Below are positions 17,961 to 26,387 of a stretch of 35,646 bases of DNA, piece by piece. The position numbers and the translations under genes were made by a program. The notes beneath the pieces are model-generated. The model did no database searches and was not told the DNA's origin. It saw only the letters and a program-made list of their open reading frames with translations. Origin of the DNA: a virus; the IMG/VR virus record IMGVR_UViG_3300037248_000486, positions 1 to 35,646 of that record; one strand, 5' to 3'. Positions within the stretch are counted from its first letter, which is position 1; each line of letters opens with the position of its first letter.

Positions 17961-17999
17961 GAAAAAGAAAAAGCCGTCCGATTTGTGGTCGGACGGCTT
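17961..17999 (-). terminator. Intrinsic terminator after the major capsid gene
   Basis: On the minus strand an 11-bp stem (AAGCCGTCCGA with TCGGACGGCTT, loop of 7) is followed by a T-rich tract, TTTTTCTTTTT. It lies 26 bases past the capsid stop and 15 bases before the HNH start. It should reduce transcription into the tail genes and so set a high capsid dose. Confidence 0.85.
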
Positions 18000-18024
18000 C
18001 TTAGTTTTGAGTCTGTTTGGTCGG

Positions 18025-19062
18025 TTACTGGATGGCGGGGATGCTATCCATGTACCTGTAGCGCTGAGTTCCCACACCGCTGCCCGGAGGCAGAACCACG
18101 GTCTGGTGGAAGCGGTACCACCACCACGCGCCGATTGTCGCGGTAGGGTCAACAACGCTGGAAGGCGCGTCGTTCACGACACCGCAAGAGATCGTGCGCC
18201 AGTCGCCGTCGTGCAGGTCCGTGTCGCCGGGGACTTCCAGCCAGATACCGATGTGGCTGTAGTTTCCTTCGACGTAAGTACGGAACGCGATGCTTCCGGT
18301 TGACTGGTAGTTGGAAGTCTGCTTCACGAAAGGCGTGACGTAGAACTTGAGGTTCGTGGTCGGCAGAATGAATTCCTTCGTCTGCGGCGACGTGGCGATT
18401 TCCTCAAACTTCGCCTGTCCTTCTTTCGTGTACTTGTAGAAGTCGTAGATCGTCTGCTCAGTCGTGCTCACCCCGGCGTAAATGTCGTTCTTTACGTTCG
18501 GAGAGATTTGCCCGCAGAACATGTCGCCCTTGCAAGGCAACACATCAATGGAGATGAGTTGGTTGACAAGAGTGCGAACGTTTCCGAGAGAGAGCGGAGT
18601 TGAGTAGTCTGCGGAAAGCAGTGAAGACTGGTTGACGCTGGAGTCCGTGGACGAACCATTGTCAAGAGTTTCGCTGTAGAGTTCCGAGATTGTCTGCGCA
18701 GCCTGATAAGCGCCTTCGATAGCGGAGTTGCCTACCGGGTCGTCAATCGCGGCTGCCACAACCATCGCGGAGAAGTTGCCGAAGTTATTCCATTCGCCAA
18801 CCTGCGCGGGAGTTGTGAGTTGACCGACAAACTCAGGAGAGCCAATCACGCCGTCCGTTGTTTCGGTCAAGTCTGCGCCAAGCTCTTCATACATGAAAAG
18901 CTGACGGTTGATACCAGTGCCAAGCTTCTGAATGCGACGCTGCGCTGGCTCAAGGAAAGCCTTAGTGTTTCCCTTGAGGTTCGGAATTAGTTCCGAGTCA
19001 AAATCTACTGCCTGTGCGGTCAATACGTTTCCGACGTTTGCCGCTGAGTTTGAAACACCCAT
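18025..19062 (-). CDS. Major capsid protein (345 aa)
   Basis: Placement directly after a scaffold-like gene and before a strong terminator, a length of 345 residues, and an N-terminal arm followed by mixed alpha/beta sequence with a Trp-rich C-terminus are all typical of an HK97-fold capsid protein. The N-terminus 'MGVSNSAANVGNVLTAQ' has no signal. No clear ribosome site precedes the ATG, odd for the most abundant late protein; coupling from the scaffold gene 61 bases upstream is possible. The fold cannot be proven by eye, but no other candidate fits. Confidence 0.75.
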   Translation of the reverse strand: MGVSNSAANVGNVLTAQAVDFDSELIPNLKGNTKAFLEPAQRRIQKLGTGINRQLFMYEELGADLTETTDGVIGSPEFVGQLTTPAQVGEWNNFGNFSAMVVAAAIDDPVGNSAIEGAYQAAQTISELYSETLDNGSSTDSSVNQSSLLSADYSTPLSLGNVRTLVNQLISIDVLPCKGDMFCGQISPNVKNDIYAGVSTTEQTIYDFYKYTKEGQAKFEEIATSPQTKEFILPTTNLKFYVTPFVKQTSNYQSTGSIAFRTYVEGNYSHIGIWLEVPGDTDLHDGDWRTISCGVVNDAPSSVVDPTATIGAWWWYRFHQTVVLPPGSGVGTQRYRYMDSIPAIQ

Positions 19063-19123
19063 GAGGGTATCCAGTTAAAAAATTGTTTGGCGTGAAAGTG
19101 GAGCGTCCTGCCAGATCGCGGGA

Positions 19124-19933
19124 TTAGGAAGCCAGAGCCTTATCGAGTTGCGCGCGTAGATTCGGGTCTTGCATCCACTTGCGATACTCTGCCGGGTTCG
19201 TGTGCTTCGCCCTGATGATGGCGATTGCTGCTTTCTTGGTAAGCCCCGCGCCCTTGATCGGTTTGACTCCATTGAGTCCACCCGGAACAATGCCGGAAGA
19301 TGCTGACCTAGCCGGGGCGGGATTAGCCGCTGGTGGCGTTACTTCTGCGGGCGGAACAACTGGCGATTGGGCTAGTTGGTCTGCCAAGGCTGTAAACGCT
19401 ACTTCGATTGAATCAACGGACGTGATGTCATAGCCGTTGGCTATAATCCACTCGCCCATCATTTTCCCGTTCGCGTGACAGTCGTAAAAATCGTGAAGGT
19501 GACGACGGCAGAATTCGTACATTGCTGCCTGTGCCCCTGCCTTGCGGCGGGCGGCTGCGGTTTCCCGCGCGTCCTTCTCTATATCGGTGATGGGTAGTCT
19601 GGATTTTACGAGTTTCAGAACGGCATCCCCGGCTGTTGCGGGGTTCTGCAATTCCAATCCAGCCTGATACTCCGCATCCGCCGTGAGCGGTTCCGGTTCA
19701 AACTTGCGCTCCGGCTTCGCTGCTACGGGCTTCTGGTTCTTGATACGGAACAGAGCGCGCACGGCTTCCGTGTTCGCCTTTTCCATCTTCTGCTGAAATT
19801 CTTCGATGCTGCTGTACTCGAAGCGAGTAGGGCGACCGATTGGGTTTCCTTGCTCGTCTACTGGTTGATACTGATAAACTTGCTTTTCCGGTGTTTCTTC
19901 TACGGGCGGATTGACCGCGTCTAGCTCTGCCAT
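19124..19933 (-). CDS. Scaffold-like protein (269 aa)
   Basis: A hydrophilic, Glu/Lys/Ala-rich protein with long helices at about 40-75 and 110-165, a Pro/Ala linker at about 195-220, and a basic C-terminal helix (AEYRKWMQDPNLRAQLDKALAS). Scaffolds end in such a small capsid-binding helix and sit between portal and capsid genes. It lies 61 bases ahead of the capsid gene. No protease domain is visible. The call rests on position and composition. Confidence 0.65.
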   Translation of the reverse strand: MAELDAVNPPVEETPEKQVYQYQPVDEQGNPIGRPTRFEYSSIEEFQQKMEKANTEAVRALFRIKNQKPVAAKPERKFEPEPLTADAEYQAGLELQNPATAGDAVLKLVKSRLPITDIEKDARETAAARRKAGAQAAMYEFCRRHLHDFYDCHANGKMMGEWIIANGYDITSVDSIEVAFTALADQLAQSPVVPPAEVTPPAANPAPARSASSGIVPGGLNGVKPIKGAGLTKKAAIAIIRAKHTNPAEYRKWMQDPNLRAQLDKALAS

Positions 19934-19951
19934 TGTTTCCTCTTTGGGCGA

Positions 19952-20260
19952 TTAAGCCGTGTACTGTGCTGCCTGTGCTTGCTGGATATTCTTTGCTGCA
20001 TCTTGCTGGCACTGCATGTCCTTGAGTACTTCGGACACAAAACGGTTCACGCCATAGGCGTAAAGCTGTAGCGCCGCGATGGTATCCGCGCGGTCTTTCA
20101 AATCCGCATCGGGTGGCACCTTGATGACTTCCTCGGTCGCTAGGCGAGCGCGGGGCATCAAGATTTTCTCCACGAAGACTTTCCAGCCGTCGTACTGCAT
20201 CATCATGGCTAGCTGGATGCGTTCGGTCGGGTTTAGATCGGTAGCGTGTCCGGGGGTCAT
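19952..20260 (-). CDS. Hypothetical small helical protein (102 aa)
   Basis: An all-helical, acidic protein with a Gln/Ala-rich C-terminus. Its ATG overlaps the stop of the 61-residue gene by four bases (ATGA). It lies between portal and scaffold, where short-tailed phages often keep small conserved proteins of unknown role. Confidence 0.65.
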   Translation of the reverse strand: MTPGHATDLNPTERIQLAMMMQYDGWKVFVEKILMPRARLATEEVIKVPPDADLKDRADTIAALQLYAYGVNRFVSEVLKDMQCQQDAAKNIQQAQAAQYTA

Positions 20261-20442
20261 TTCAGTGCCTCAAACGAAAGCATCGGCGGAAGATTCGCCT
20301 CCTCAGCGGGGACGGTTATTGTCTCTTCGGGGTCTTGCGGGAAAGACTTCAAGACCGCGTCAATTTGCATGGGGGTGCAAGCCACGCTCACTAGCGACCA
20401 ATGGAGTCTGCGGCGGAATGCCGCGCTGTAAACTTTTGCCAT
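20257..20442 (-). CDS. Hypothetical small protein (61 aa)
   Basis: The ATG has a GGAG ribosome site about nine bases upstream and the stop overlaps the next start (ATGA). The first 52 bases overlap the end of the 83-residue gene in another frame, a long overlap for a phage, so one of the two starts may be misplaced. The protein has a basic N-terminus and an acidic, Pro-rich end. Function is unknown. Confidence 0.55.
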   Translation of the reverse strand: MAKVYSAAFRRRLHWSLVSVACTPMQIDAVLKSFPQDPEETITVPAEEANLPPMLSFEALK

Positions 20443-20642
20443 TGGATTTGCTCCACAATCTCTAGGCGTATGATTTCAGCGCCCTGTTCCGAAACACATT
20501 GCTCTATCAGCACTTTGTGCTTGTCCGGGTTCTCGAAGGCTTCACGGACAAAGCCGCAACATAGCTCTATCCCGTCTTTGCGTTGTTGTTCGGTCAACAC
20601 AGTTGTTCCTGTCCGGGAGACTTTGCGTTGTTCGGTCAACAT
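20391..20642 (-). CDS. Hypothetical small protein coupled to portal gene (83 aa)
   Basis: The ATG overlaps the portal TAA (TAATG), which supports the start. Residues 1-20 contain two LTEQ-Arg/Lys segments encoded by a near-duplicate DNA stretch (CTTTGCGTTG...TTCGGTCAAC on the plus strand). The rest is helical with two Cys pairs that do not form a clear zinc site. Function is unknown. Confidence 0.6.
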   Translation of the reverse strand: MLTEQRKVSRTGTTVLTEQQRKDGIELCCGFVREAFENPDKHKVLIEQCVSEQGAEIIRLEIVEQIQWQKFTARHSAADSIGR

Positions 20643-22729
20643 TAGAGTTCTTCCTCGCCGGGAGAGCCTTCACCCTGCCCGCCCGCTTCTCCGGTGAGGA
20701 GTTCGGGGGTCAGAGCCTTTTCCGTTATCTGTCTAATACTCTCGCCGCCAGCCTTTTCGAGTTGCATTTCGGACTGTAGCTTGGACTGGTTCTCAAACTT
20801 CTGCTGTTCCAAGTCCTGCGCAGCCTTGTTCTTCTGTGCTTGGATTGCTGACGGGGATTCCGCCTGTGCTTCTTGGATTTCCTGCGGAGTCATGTCCACT
20901 AGGAACGGCTGGTCAAACTTCCAACCCGCCAGATCGGACATCGCGTCAAAGAAGCTGCCAAGAACGAACTTCTTCTTTTCCTTGAGCGCCATTTGCTGAA
21001 TCACGGGGTTAATCATCAATTGCTCCACGAACGGTAGGAATTGAGCCATCTGTGCCTTGGCTCCAAGCTTCGCGCCGCCTAGTACTTCGTACTCCATCTG
21101 CGCGGAACGAAATTCGATTGAGTCAACCTCCAATCCCTTTGCCTCGGTCTGAGACAAGGAATCGCGGAGAGACTTGGTCGGGAGCAAGTCGTTGTTCAAT
21201 TCGTCCATGATGTAAATGAACGGAATAAAAATCTGACGCATGAAGCGTCCTGCGGGACCGTCAAGACGCGAGGCGTTGGCTGCGATAACAGCCTGTGCGC
21301 CTGTTCCTGATCGCGCGCCTGTAGAGACGGAACCTGCGGTCTGCCCGCCCATTGAAAAGTTTTCGTTCGCGCCGGACGAACTAGCTCCGGTTGACTTGGC
21401 GTTCATCAACCATTGCATCGCTGCCGCTGGCGGTTCCGGCCATTTCAGGAAGCCGAATGCTTTTCCGATGTCGCCTTCAACGTCAATGATGCCGCCGTCT
21501 TTCAGCGAAATATCCTGCGTTGGGGTGTTGAATCCGCGTGCGCGTAGTGCGGTCGGGAGCAACGCCTTGCTGAGTAGGTCAAGCGACATGTTGCTGATTC
21601 CCTGCTCAGTCGTTTGCTGGAATCCTTCGAGCAAGCCCAAGCCCTGCCCATAGAAGCAGTCGGGGATGTCGCGCCAGTTCGCGGAGAGGAAAGGAATCGG
21701 GTAGCGCATCTTGCGGTACGGGTTCTCTTCGTTGCGGATGCAGAAGTTATCTGTGCCGTGGCGGAGAATCACGATGACGCGGTTCTTGTCCCAACGTTCG
21801 ATAATCTCCATGCCGTTCGCGAGCGGGTCGGCAGAATCTTTTTGGTTGCGCGGCAAGGCGTGCTGCAAATATCCCCGCATGTTTTCGGGGATGGTCATGC
21901 TGAGGTTGTCGCCCTGCGGTGTGGTTTCGTCGCGGATGAAAAACTCGCGAAGCTGCTCTTCGTCCGGGATGTCGTATCCGGGTTCGTCGCGCAGATCGTT
22001 CAAGTCTTCGTAGGTCGCGTAGTCGCGGTAGACAACGTGCTTTGCCTTGCGAACGTCGCCGACACGTAGTCCGGCGTTCGGCATAACGGCTGCGATGTCG
22101 CAGCACTTAATCCACGGGCGGTGAACTTCTACTTCGTCGTACTCAATGGAGAATGAATCGGACTCCGGTGTGTGAACCGTGGATGTGAAACCCATCGGTG
22201 ACGAAATTGTGATCGGTGATTCCTTACGCTTGTAAACCTTGACGGTCTTCCTGAGATTGAGGAAACCCCACTTCATAATCGTGGTGCCCTTCAATGCCAT
22301 CTGCGTGATGCTGCGTTCGCACTCTTCCTCGTATTCCATTTGAATCATCTGGAAAGTGAAGAGCGCGGCTTTCGCCTTGACTACTGCTTGCGGAACTTTG
22401 GGAGCGGGGCGAAGCAAGAACGGAGGGTCGCCGTAGAAAAGTCCCTCAACCATTTTCGGCACAAGTGCCGACATGTGATCGGAAACCATGTAAGACGGCA
22501 CTTGAGACTCGCCGCCATCGAAGCTACTGCCAATCGGGGATTGGTAAATCTCGTCGGCGTCCGTCCAGCGTGCTGCCCACTCGTTGATATTGTGGTAGGC
22601 GTCTGCGGCGTCTAGGTCGTCCAAAACGAGCCGGGTAGCGGCTTCGTCGTCAAACATTTCGATGCCCGTTTGGGCATCGGTGTGGAGGTTATCTTCGGTG
22701 ATTTCTGCTACTGGTACGATGGGTTCCAT
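20642..22729 (-). CDS. Portal protein (695 aa)
   Basis: This dodecameric head-tail portal forms the DNA entry channel. Evidence is the position directly after the large terminase, the length usual for short-tailed phage portals, and typical stretches: 'SDHMSALVPKMVEGLFYGDPPF' split over the early helices, 'ANWRDIPDCFYGQGLGLLEGFQQTTEQ' around residues 355-385, and a Gln-rich helical C-terminus. It starts 4 bases after the terminase stop. The C-terminal barrel region at about 600-660 is Glu/Gln/Ala-rich. Confidence 0.85.
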   Translation of the reverse strand: MEPIVPVAEITEDNLHTDAQTGIEMFDDEAATRLVLDDLDAADAYHNINEWAARWTDADEIYQSPIGSSFDGGESQVPSYMVSDHMSALVPKMVEGLFYGDPPFLLRPAPKVPQAVVKAKAALFTFQMIQMEYEEECERSITQMALKGTTIMKWGFLNLRKTVKVYKRKESPITISSPMGFTSTVHTPESDSFSIEYDEVEVHRPWIKCCDIAAVMPNAGLRVGDVRKAKHVVYRDYATYEDLNDLRDEPGYDIPDEEQLREFFIRDETTPQGDNLSMTIPENMRGYLQHALPRNQKDSADPLANGMEIIERWDKNRVIVILRHGTDNFCIRNEENPYRKMRYPIPFLSANWRDIPDCFYGQGLGLLEGFQQTTEQGISNMSLDLLSKALLPTALRARGFNTPTQDISLKDGGIIDVEGDIGKAFGFLKWPEPPAAAMQWLMNAKSTGASSSGANENFSMGGQTAGSVSTGARSGTGAQAVIAANASRLDGPAGRFMRQIFIPFIYIMDELNNDLLPTKSLRDSLSQTEAKGLEVDSIEFRSAQMEYEVLGGAKLGAKAQMAQFLPFVEQLMINPVIQQMALKEKKKFVLGSFFDAMSDLAGWKFDQPFLVDMTPQEIQEAQAESPSAIQAQKNKAAQDLEQQKFENQSKLQSEMQLEKAGGESIRQITEKALTPELLTGEAGGQGEGSPGEEEL

Positions 22730-22732
22730 TCT

Positions 22733-24577
22733 TTAGGCTCTCTTAAACCAACGGGACATACGGTTCGTCGGTGCTACCGTCACGGGCATCGCGGGCTTCA
22801 CAGAGGGATTCAAAAGTTCAAGCCCACTCGTTTGATTTGCCCGTAGAGCCTCAATGGCTTCCGGGTTGAATGTCAGTTCGGGATTGGCTTGTTGCTGATT
22901 CCACGCGGCGAGCATTGCTTCCTTGCGCGAGGCGTTAATTTCGGCGTCGTTCGATGGCTCCGCCGCAGCGTCCTTCTTTTTCTCCGGTGGCATGACGAAC
23001 GTGATGTAGGAGAGCGCGTCGGGAATGTCGTCCTTACGCTTCTTCTTCAAATCGTTGCCCGTCGTGCCGACAAGCTGGCTGAACGTCAAGTCAATCCACG
23101 GACCTTGCACGAAGTAGAGGCGGTCGGAATTGAGGAGCGTTTCGAGTCCCTTGATGCGGTTGCGCTTGGCGTCCTTCTCGTTGGAGGGTTGACGCCACAT
23201 GATGTTGTTGAGCGGGAGCCGATACTTGTTCGCTTGACGGCGTAGCTCTAGCTGCAAGAGTTCGGAGCCGTTGGATTTTTCAATGATCGTGAGGAGCGGC
23301 TTCCACTTCTTGTTGAGCGCGACAATCTGGTAGGCGAGTTCGGATGACTTGAACTTGTCGCAGACTACTTCTAATACCCAAGCGTCGCGGTCTGGACCGA
23401 TTTTCACTACCACGCCAGCGGAGTAATCGGAGTACTTGCCGGACGTGAGCGCCCAATCCCAAAGGACGTAAATGTTCCCGGTCTGCGGGACGCGCGATTG
23501 CTGGCACTCGTGAGCGCGGAGAGTTTCAATGTCAAAGTTGAGCGAGACTTCGCCGCCAGCGGGTTCGTTCAATTGCTGACAGCGGAAGTCAATCTCGTTC
23601 TTGAGTAACTTCGCGCGGCAGGATTTGTAGGTGAGCTTTTCCGGGAAGAGCAAGTCCACCATGTGTTCCTCTAGCTGGCGGAGCTTGAGGTGCTTAAATT
23701 CCGGCTTGACCGTCCAAGCTGCGGCGCACATGTACTTGAGCGGTGCTTCTTTCATCACGGCAAGGCGGGTGCCGTACCAGTCGTCTTCGGCGTAGCGCGT
23801 GCCGATGTGATCTTCGTAACCCCATTCGTCCAAGAGGTTCGCTACGTTGTCGTACTTGTTCTTGAGCTTGAGGCGCGCATCTTCGGTCTGCGAGTTACGG
23901 TCGGAAACTACGTCGTCGCCTTTCTTGATGTCACAGTGTTTCGAGGCGAGCGTGGAGATTACGGCGTCAACCCAAAGCGTCGGCTCTTCTACTTCGGCGC
24001 GGAGTACACGCGCGGGAGTTTCAAGCGGAGAATCGCTATAACCGTCTTTTCCACGGAGGATGTATTCTGGAAAAAGCCGCTGCAAGTCAGTAAGCGGAGC
24101 GTCGTCGGGCTTGTAGAAATACTTTTTGATTTGGTGCAAGAATTTAAGAGCATTGTCTTCCTTCGCTGAGAGAACGAAAATTCGGATGTCCGGGCAGTTG
24201 AGCATCCACTGCAAGCAATCCACGCCGTCAATGTCGGACTTGTAGGAGCCGCGAGGCCAAAGCAGCATCCGCTCCTTGCATTCGTCCTGTTTGCCGATGC
24301 CACGGCGAACGTCGCCTAGCGTGTAGCCTTCGTAATAAATTCCATCGAAGTTTTTCTGAACGAAAAAATCGCAGATGACTTGGTGACGGTGCGGGAGCCA
24401 ATCTTTCTTGAGGACGGAGACGCCTAGCCAGAAAAGGTTCTTGCGTGCCTTGTCGCGGAGTTCAAGCCACTGCTCGAACGTGACTTTGCTCTCAGCCTCA
24501 GCGTGTAACGCGCGTAGGACTTTCTCGGAGCGGCATTCTGATTTGTGGAAGTACTGCTTAGTGTCAGACTTCGGCAT
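22733..24577 (-). CDS. Terminase large subunit (614 aa)
   Basis: The DNA-packaging motor ATPase and nuclease. The ATPase domain has a viral-type Walker A 'WPRGSYKS' (residues 107-114) and an acidic Walker B-like 'GDDVVSD' (about 220-226). The C-terminal RNase H-like nuclease domain shows acidic residues in 'LWDWA' (Asp374), 'IIEKSNG' (Glu433) and 'KDDIPDALSY' (Asp520), at the usual spacing. Length fits podovirus terminases. It is directly upstream of the portal gene. Confidence 0.9.
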   Translation of the reverse strand: MPKSDTKQYFHKSECRSEKVLRALHAEAESKVTFEQWLELRDKARKNLFWLGVSVLKKDWLPHRHQVICDFFVQKNFDGIYYEGYTLGDVRRGIGKQDECKERMLLWPRGSYKSDIDGVDCLQWMLNCPDIRIFVLSAKEDNALKFLHQIKKYFYKPDDAPLTDLQRLFPEYILRGKDGYSDSPLETPARVLRAEVEEPTLWVDAVISTLASKHCDIKKGDDVVSDRNSQTEDARLKLKNKYDNVANLLDEWGYEDHIGTRYAEDDWYGTRLAVMKEAPLKYMCAAAWTVKPEFKHLKLRQLEEHMVDLLFPEKLTYKSCRAKLLKNEIDFRCQQLNEPAGGEVSLNFDIETLRAHECQQSRVPQTGNIYVLWDWALTSGKYSDYSAGVVVKIGPDRDAWVLEVVCDKFKSSELAYQIVALNKKWKPLLTIIEKSNGSELLQLELRRQANKYRLPLNNIMWRQPSNEKDAKRNRIKGLETLLNSDRLYFVQGPWIDLTFSQLVGTTGNDLKKKRKDDIPDALSYITFVMPPEKKKDAAAEPSNDAEINASRKEAMLAAWNQQQANPELTFNPEAIEALRANQTSGLELLNPSVKPAMPVTVAPTNRMSRWFKRA

Positions 24578-24614
24578 TCGGTTCGGGATTGACCCGCCTC
24601 AAATTTCTTGCTGC

Positions 24615-25013
24615 TTACGCTTGCGCGGGCATTGCTGCTGCGGGCGCTGCTCCTGCTTCTTCTGCTTCTGCCGGGGCGGGCTGTGTGCCGCCGCCAAGCT
24701 GTGCTTGCATGTCGCCCATCGCGGATTCCAGATCGGGGTGAGCCGAAGTCATGTCCATCTTTGGGTCGCCGGACTCGTGGTGATGAGTCTTGGTCTGCGA
24801 GCCGTCCGAGTGGTGCTGAACGGTGGTATGCGAGTACTCGTGCTTTTTCTTGTGCTTCATTTCCTTACTCATGCTCGTGTGCTCCGGGAGTTTTACTCCC
24901 TTGGTGCTCTCGTCTTTGCCGTGTACATCCTCAGCACCCAGAGCCTTCATGCCGGAAGGTGTGTGCGCCCAGCGGCGCTGTGCATCGGAGGCGTATGGCT
25001 TGTAAGGCGGCAT
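24615..25013 (-). CDS. His/Lys-rich small phage protein (132 aa)
   Basis: I choose the ATG giving MPPYKPYASDAQRRWAHTPSG, an opening I know from small proteins encoded near phage terminase genes; a GTG seven codons upstream is possible but has no ribosome site either. The centre is Lys/His-rich (KHKKKHEYSH ... KTHHHESG) and the tail is Ala/Glu/Pro-rich. The start lies within one base of a terminator T-tract, so expression must come from read-through. A role in packaging is possible from position; it is not recognisable as a small terminase. Confidence 0.6.
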   Translation of the reverse strand: MPPYKPYASDAQRRWAHTPSGMKALGAEDVHGKDESTKGVKLPEHTSMSKEMKHKKKHEYSHTTVQHHSDGSQTKTHHHESGDPKMDMTSAHPDLESAMGDMQAQLGGGTQPAPAEAEEAGAAPAAAMPAQA

Positions 25014-25053
25014 AAAAAGTGGCGGGGCGACCACCGTTGCCGATGACCGCCCC
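25014..25053 (-). terminator. Intrinsic terminator after the decoration-like gene
   Basis: On the minus strand a 12-bp stem (GGGGCGGTCATC with GGTGGTCGCCCC, loop GGCAAC) is followed by GCCACTTTTT. Several pairs are G-U in minus-strand RNA and would be A-C mismatches on the other strand, so it is built for leftward transcripts. It ends at the next start codon. Confidence 0.75.
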
Positions 25054-25063
25054 GTCGTTTCGT

Positions 25064-25651
25064 TTAGGCTTCCGCGTAGAAGGACATCAGGCTTGCGGTA
25101 TCGAGCGCATCGCCGACACCGAACTTGATGCCCAAGCAGAGCGAGAGTGCCGCGCCGCCGCCAGCCGGAGCCGGGAACGCCGGACCGCCGAAAGTGATTC
25201 CGGTAAGATCGGTGTTCGTGAGCGTGCCGCTGACGCCGTTGCAGTAGAACGTCGCGCCAATCACCTGCACAACGCCGGACGTGCTATCGCCCTGAAGCGT
25301 GGCTTGGTAGCTGAACGGGTACGTTGCTGCTGTGGTGAGTGACTGTGCGGAGGTTAGAGTGCTGATCGCGGTACCGTTGGAAGCAGCGGTGAGGCTGGTG
25401 CCGTTGTACAGCGCGAAGTTGATCGTCGGGCTTGAGCCGTGGACGAAGACGTTACCGGAAGCGTGAACGCTGAACGGGACGCCGTTCATAGCTCCGTTTG
25501 CCGGAACAAAGAGTTGAGCCGGAGCGGTCGGGGCGACTTGGAAGCCAAGTCCCAAACCTACTGCCGGGAAGATTTGCATTGTGGTGCTGTTGATCGGTCC
25601 AACTACGGACGGCTGCGCCGGGTTGATACCTGCTGTAGCGAATTTCAACAT
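25064..25651 (-). CDS. Decoration/head-fibre-like structural protein (195 aa)
   Basis: The start is MLKFATAGINPAQPS with a clear AAAGGA ribosome site; upstream codons in frame lack one. The protein is beta-rich, with few charges and many Thr, Ser, Gly and Ala, including 'FALYNGTSLTAASNGT', consistent with a jelly-roll outer capsid protein. It is followed by its own terminator, suggesting high expression. It lies first downstream of the 736-base control region. The role is inferred from composition and context. Confidence 0.6.
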   Translation of the reverse strand: MLKFATAGINPAQPSVVGPINSTTMQIFPAVGLGLGFQVAPTAPAQLFVPANGAMNGVPFSVHASGNVFVHGSSPTINFALYNGTSLTAASNGTAISTLTSAQSLTTAATYPFSYQATLQGDSTSGVVQVIGATFYCNGVSGTLTNTDLTGITFGGPAFPAPAGGGAALSLCLGIKFGVGDALDTASLMSFYAEA

Positions 25652-25969
25652 ATCGTAATTTCCTTTATCGAAAGTCGCTCGGTACCCCGCAGCGCGAGGC
25701 TCGGGAGCGGACATTCAGAAATGGATTTGGAAGTTGCGGAATTGAGGCGGGTGTTCCATGTCGGACTACGCCCAGCCGCGCTATGCGACGCTAGGTTTAA
25801 CCGAGTCGTAGGCTCTCCCTACGCCCCACGCCCGCCCCTACAAATGAAACGGGTAGCGAGCCGAAGAGCGCCCACTGTGGACTGAGACCGTGGGCACGCC
25901 GCCCTTGTTACGAGCGCCCTTTTGAAGTACCCGCTCAGTCAACGGCGTTCGGCTTCTCTGGTCTAATAC

Positions 25970-26004
25970 TGCTGAGGCGGGTCACTTACGATTTGCTGAG
26001 GCGG
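25970..26004 (+). repeat. Direct repeat TGCTGAGGCGG, period 24
   Basis: Two identical 11-base copies start at 25970 and 25994. Related TGAGGCGGGT sequences occur at 25743-25752 and, inverted, near 24593-24602 just upstream of the terminase gene. The pattern may mark a shared regulatory site. Confidence 0.7.
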
Positions 26005-26078
26005 TGTCGGAAAAAAATAAAAAAATTTTCTAGATCGGTCTGAAATTCGAGGGGTGCCTTTGCTAGGGAATACCCCAC

Positions 26079-26100
26079 CCCCGTGCGTGGTGCCACGGGG
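26079..26100. other. Hairpin-forming inverted repeat
   Basis: CCCCGTG at 26079-26085 and CACGGGG at 26094-26100 form a perfect 7-bp stem with an 8-base loop. It sits about 45 bases from the AT tract. No T-tract follows on either strand, so it is not a simple terminator. Confidence 0.6.
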
Positions 26101-26128
26101 CGACCTACCCCCGGCAGGTGGCTCAAAG

Positions 26129-26147
26129 CTAAAACCATCCTAAAACC
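26129..26147 (+). repeat. Direct repeat CTAAAACC, period 11
   Basis: Identical 8-base copies lie at 26129-26136 and 26140-26147, one helical turn apart, and a degenerate AAACCC follows. Phasing by 11 bases suggests protein binding on one face of the DNA. Confidence 0.6.
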
Positions 26148-26245
26148 GCAAACCCTTTAGAATCGCACAGAGAAGCGCGGGCAGTTCTGGGAGAGAATCT
26201 GGCACTCTCCGCCACGCGATGAGGGGAAAAGAGTTAACGAGGTTC

Positions 26246-26276
26246 TGTTACCGATGTGTTACCGATTGTTGCCGAT
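26246..26276 (+). repeat. Three iteron-like repeats TGTT(A/G)CCGAT
   Basis: Copies lie at 26246-26255, 26257-26266 and 26267-26276; the third has G for A. The period of 10-11 bases is one helical turn, as in iterons or stacked operators. They lie in non-coding DNA 110 bases beyond the end of the small-terminase-like gene. Confidence 0.75.
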
Positions 26277-26387
26277 TGCCAAGGCTTGCGCGGCAGATCG
26301 CCGGGACATTACGCGGGGATGTTTCGGGGAGTTTTCTTGCTTCACTGAATTGCCAGACGTTCACAGAATGTTTGCGCGGTCGCATCA

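Larger units (their letters stand above)
25652..26387. other. Non-coding control region, candidate origin
   Basis: I see no credible gene here on either strand. The stretch contains a direct repeat TGCTGAGGCGG at 25970-25980 and 25994-26004, an AT tract at about 26010-26035, a hairpin at 26079-26100, two CTAAAACC copies 11 bases apart and three TGTTACCGAT-type copies 10-11 bases apart. It separates the leftward late genes from the small-terminase-like gene. Such clusters fit a replication origin or master promoter region. No convincing consensus promoter was found inside. Confidence 0.5.

Noticed and set aside
24408-25046. A 212-codon plus-strand frame across the terminase start
   Set aside because: It is Leu/Cys/Arg-rich and spans the start of the terminase, the next gene and a terminator, and conflicts with all of them.
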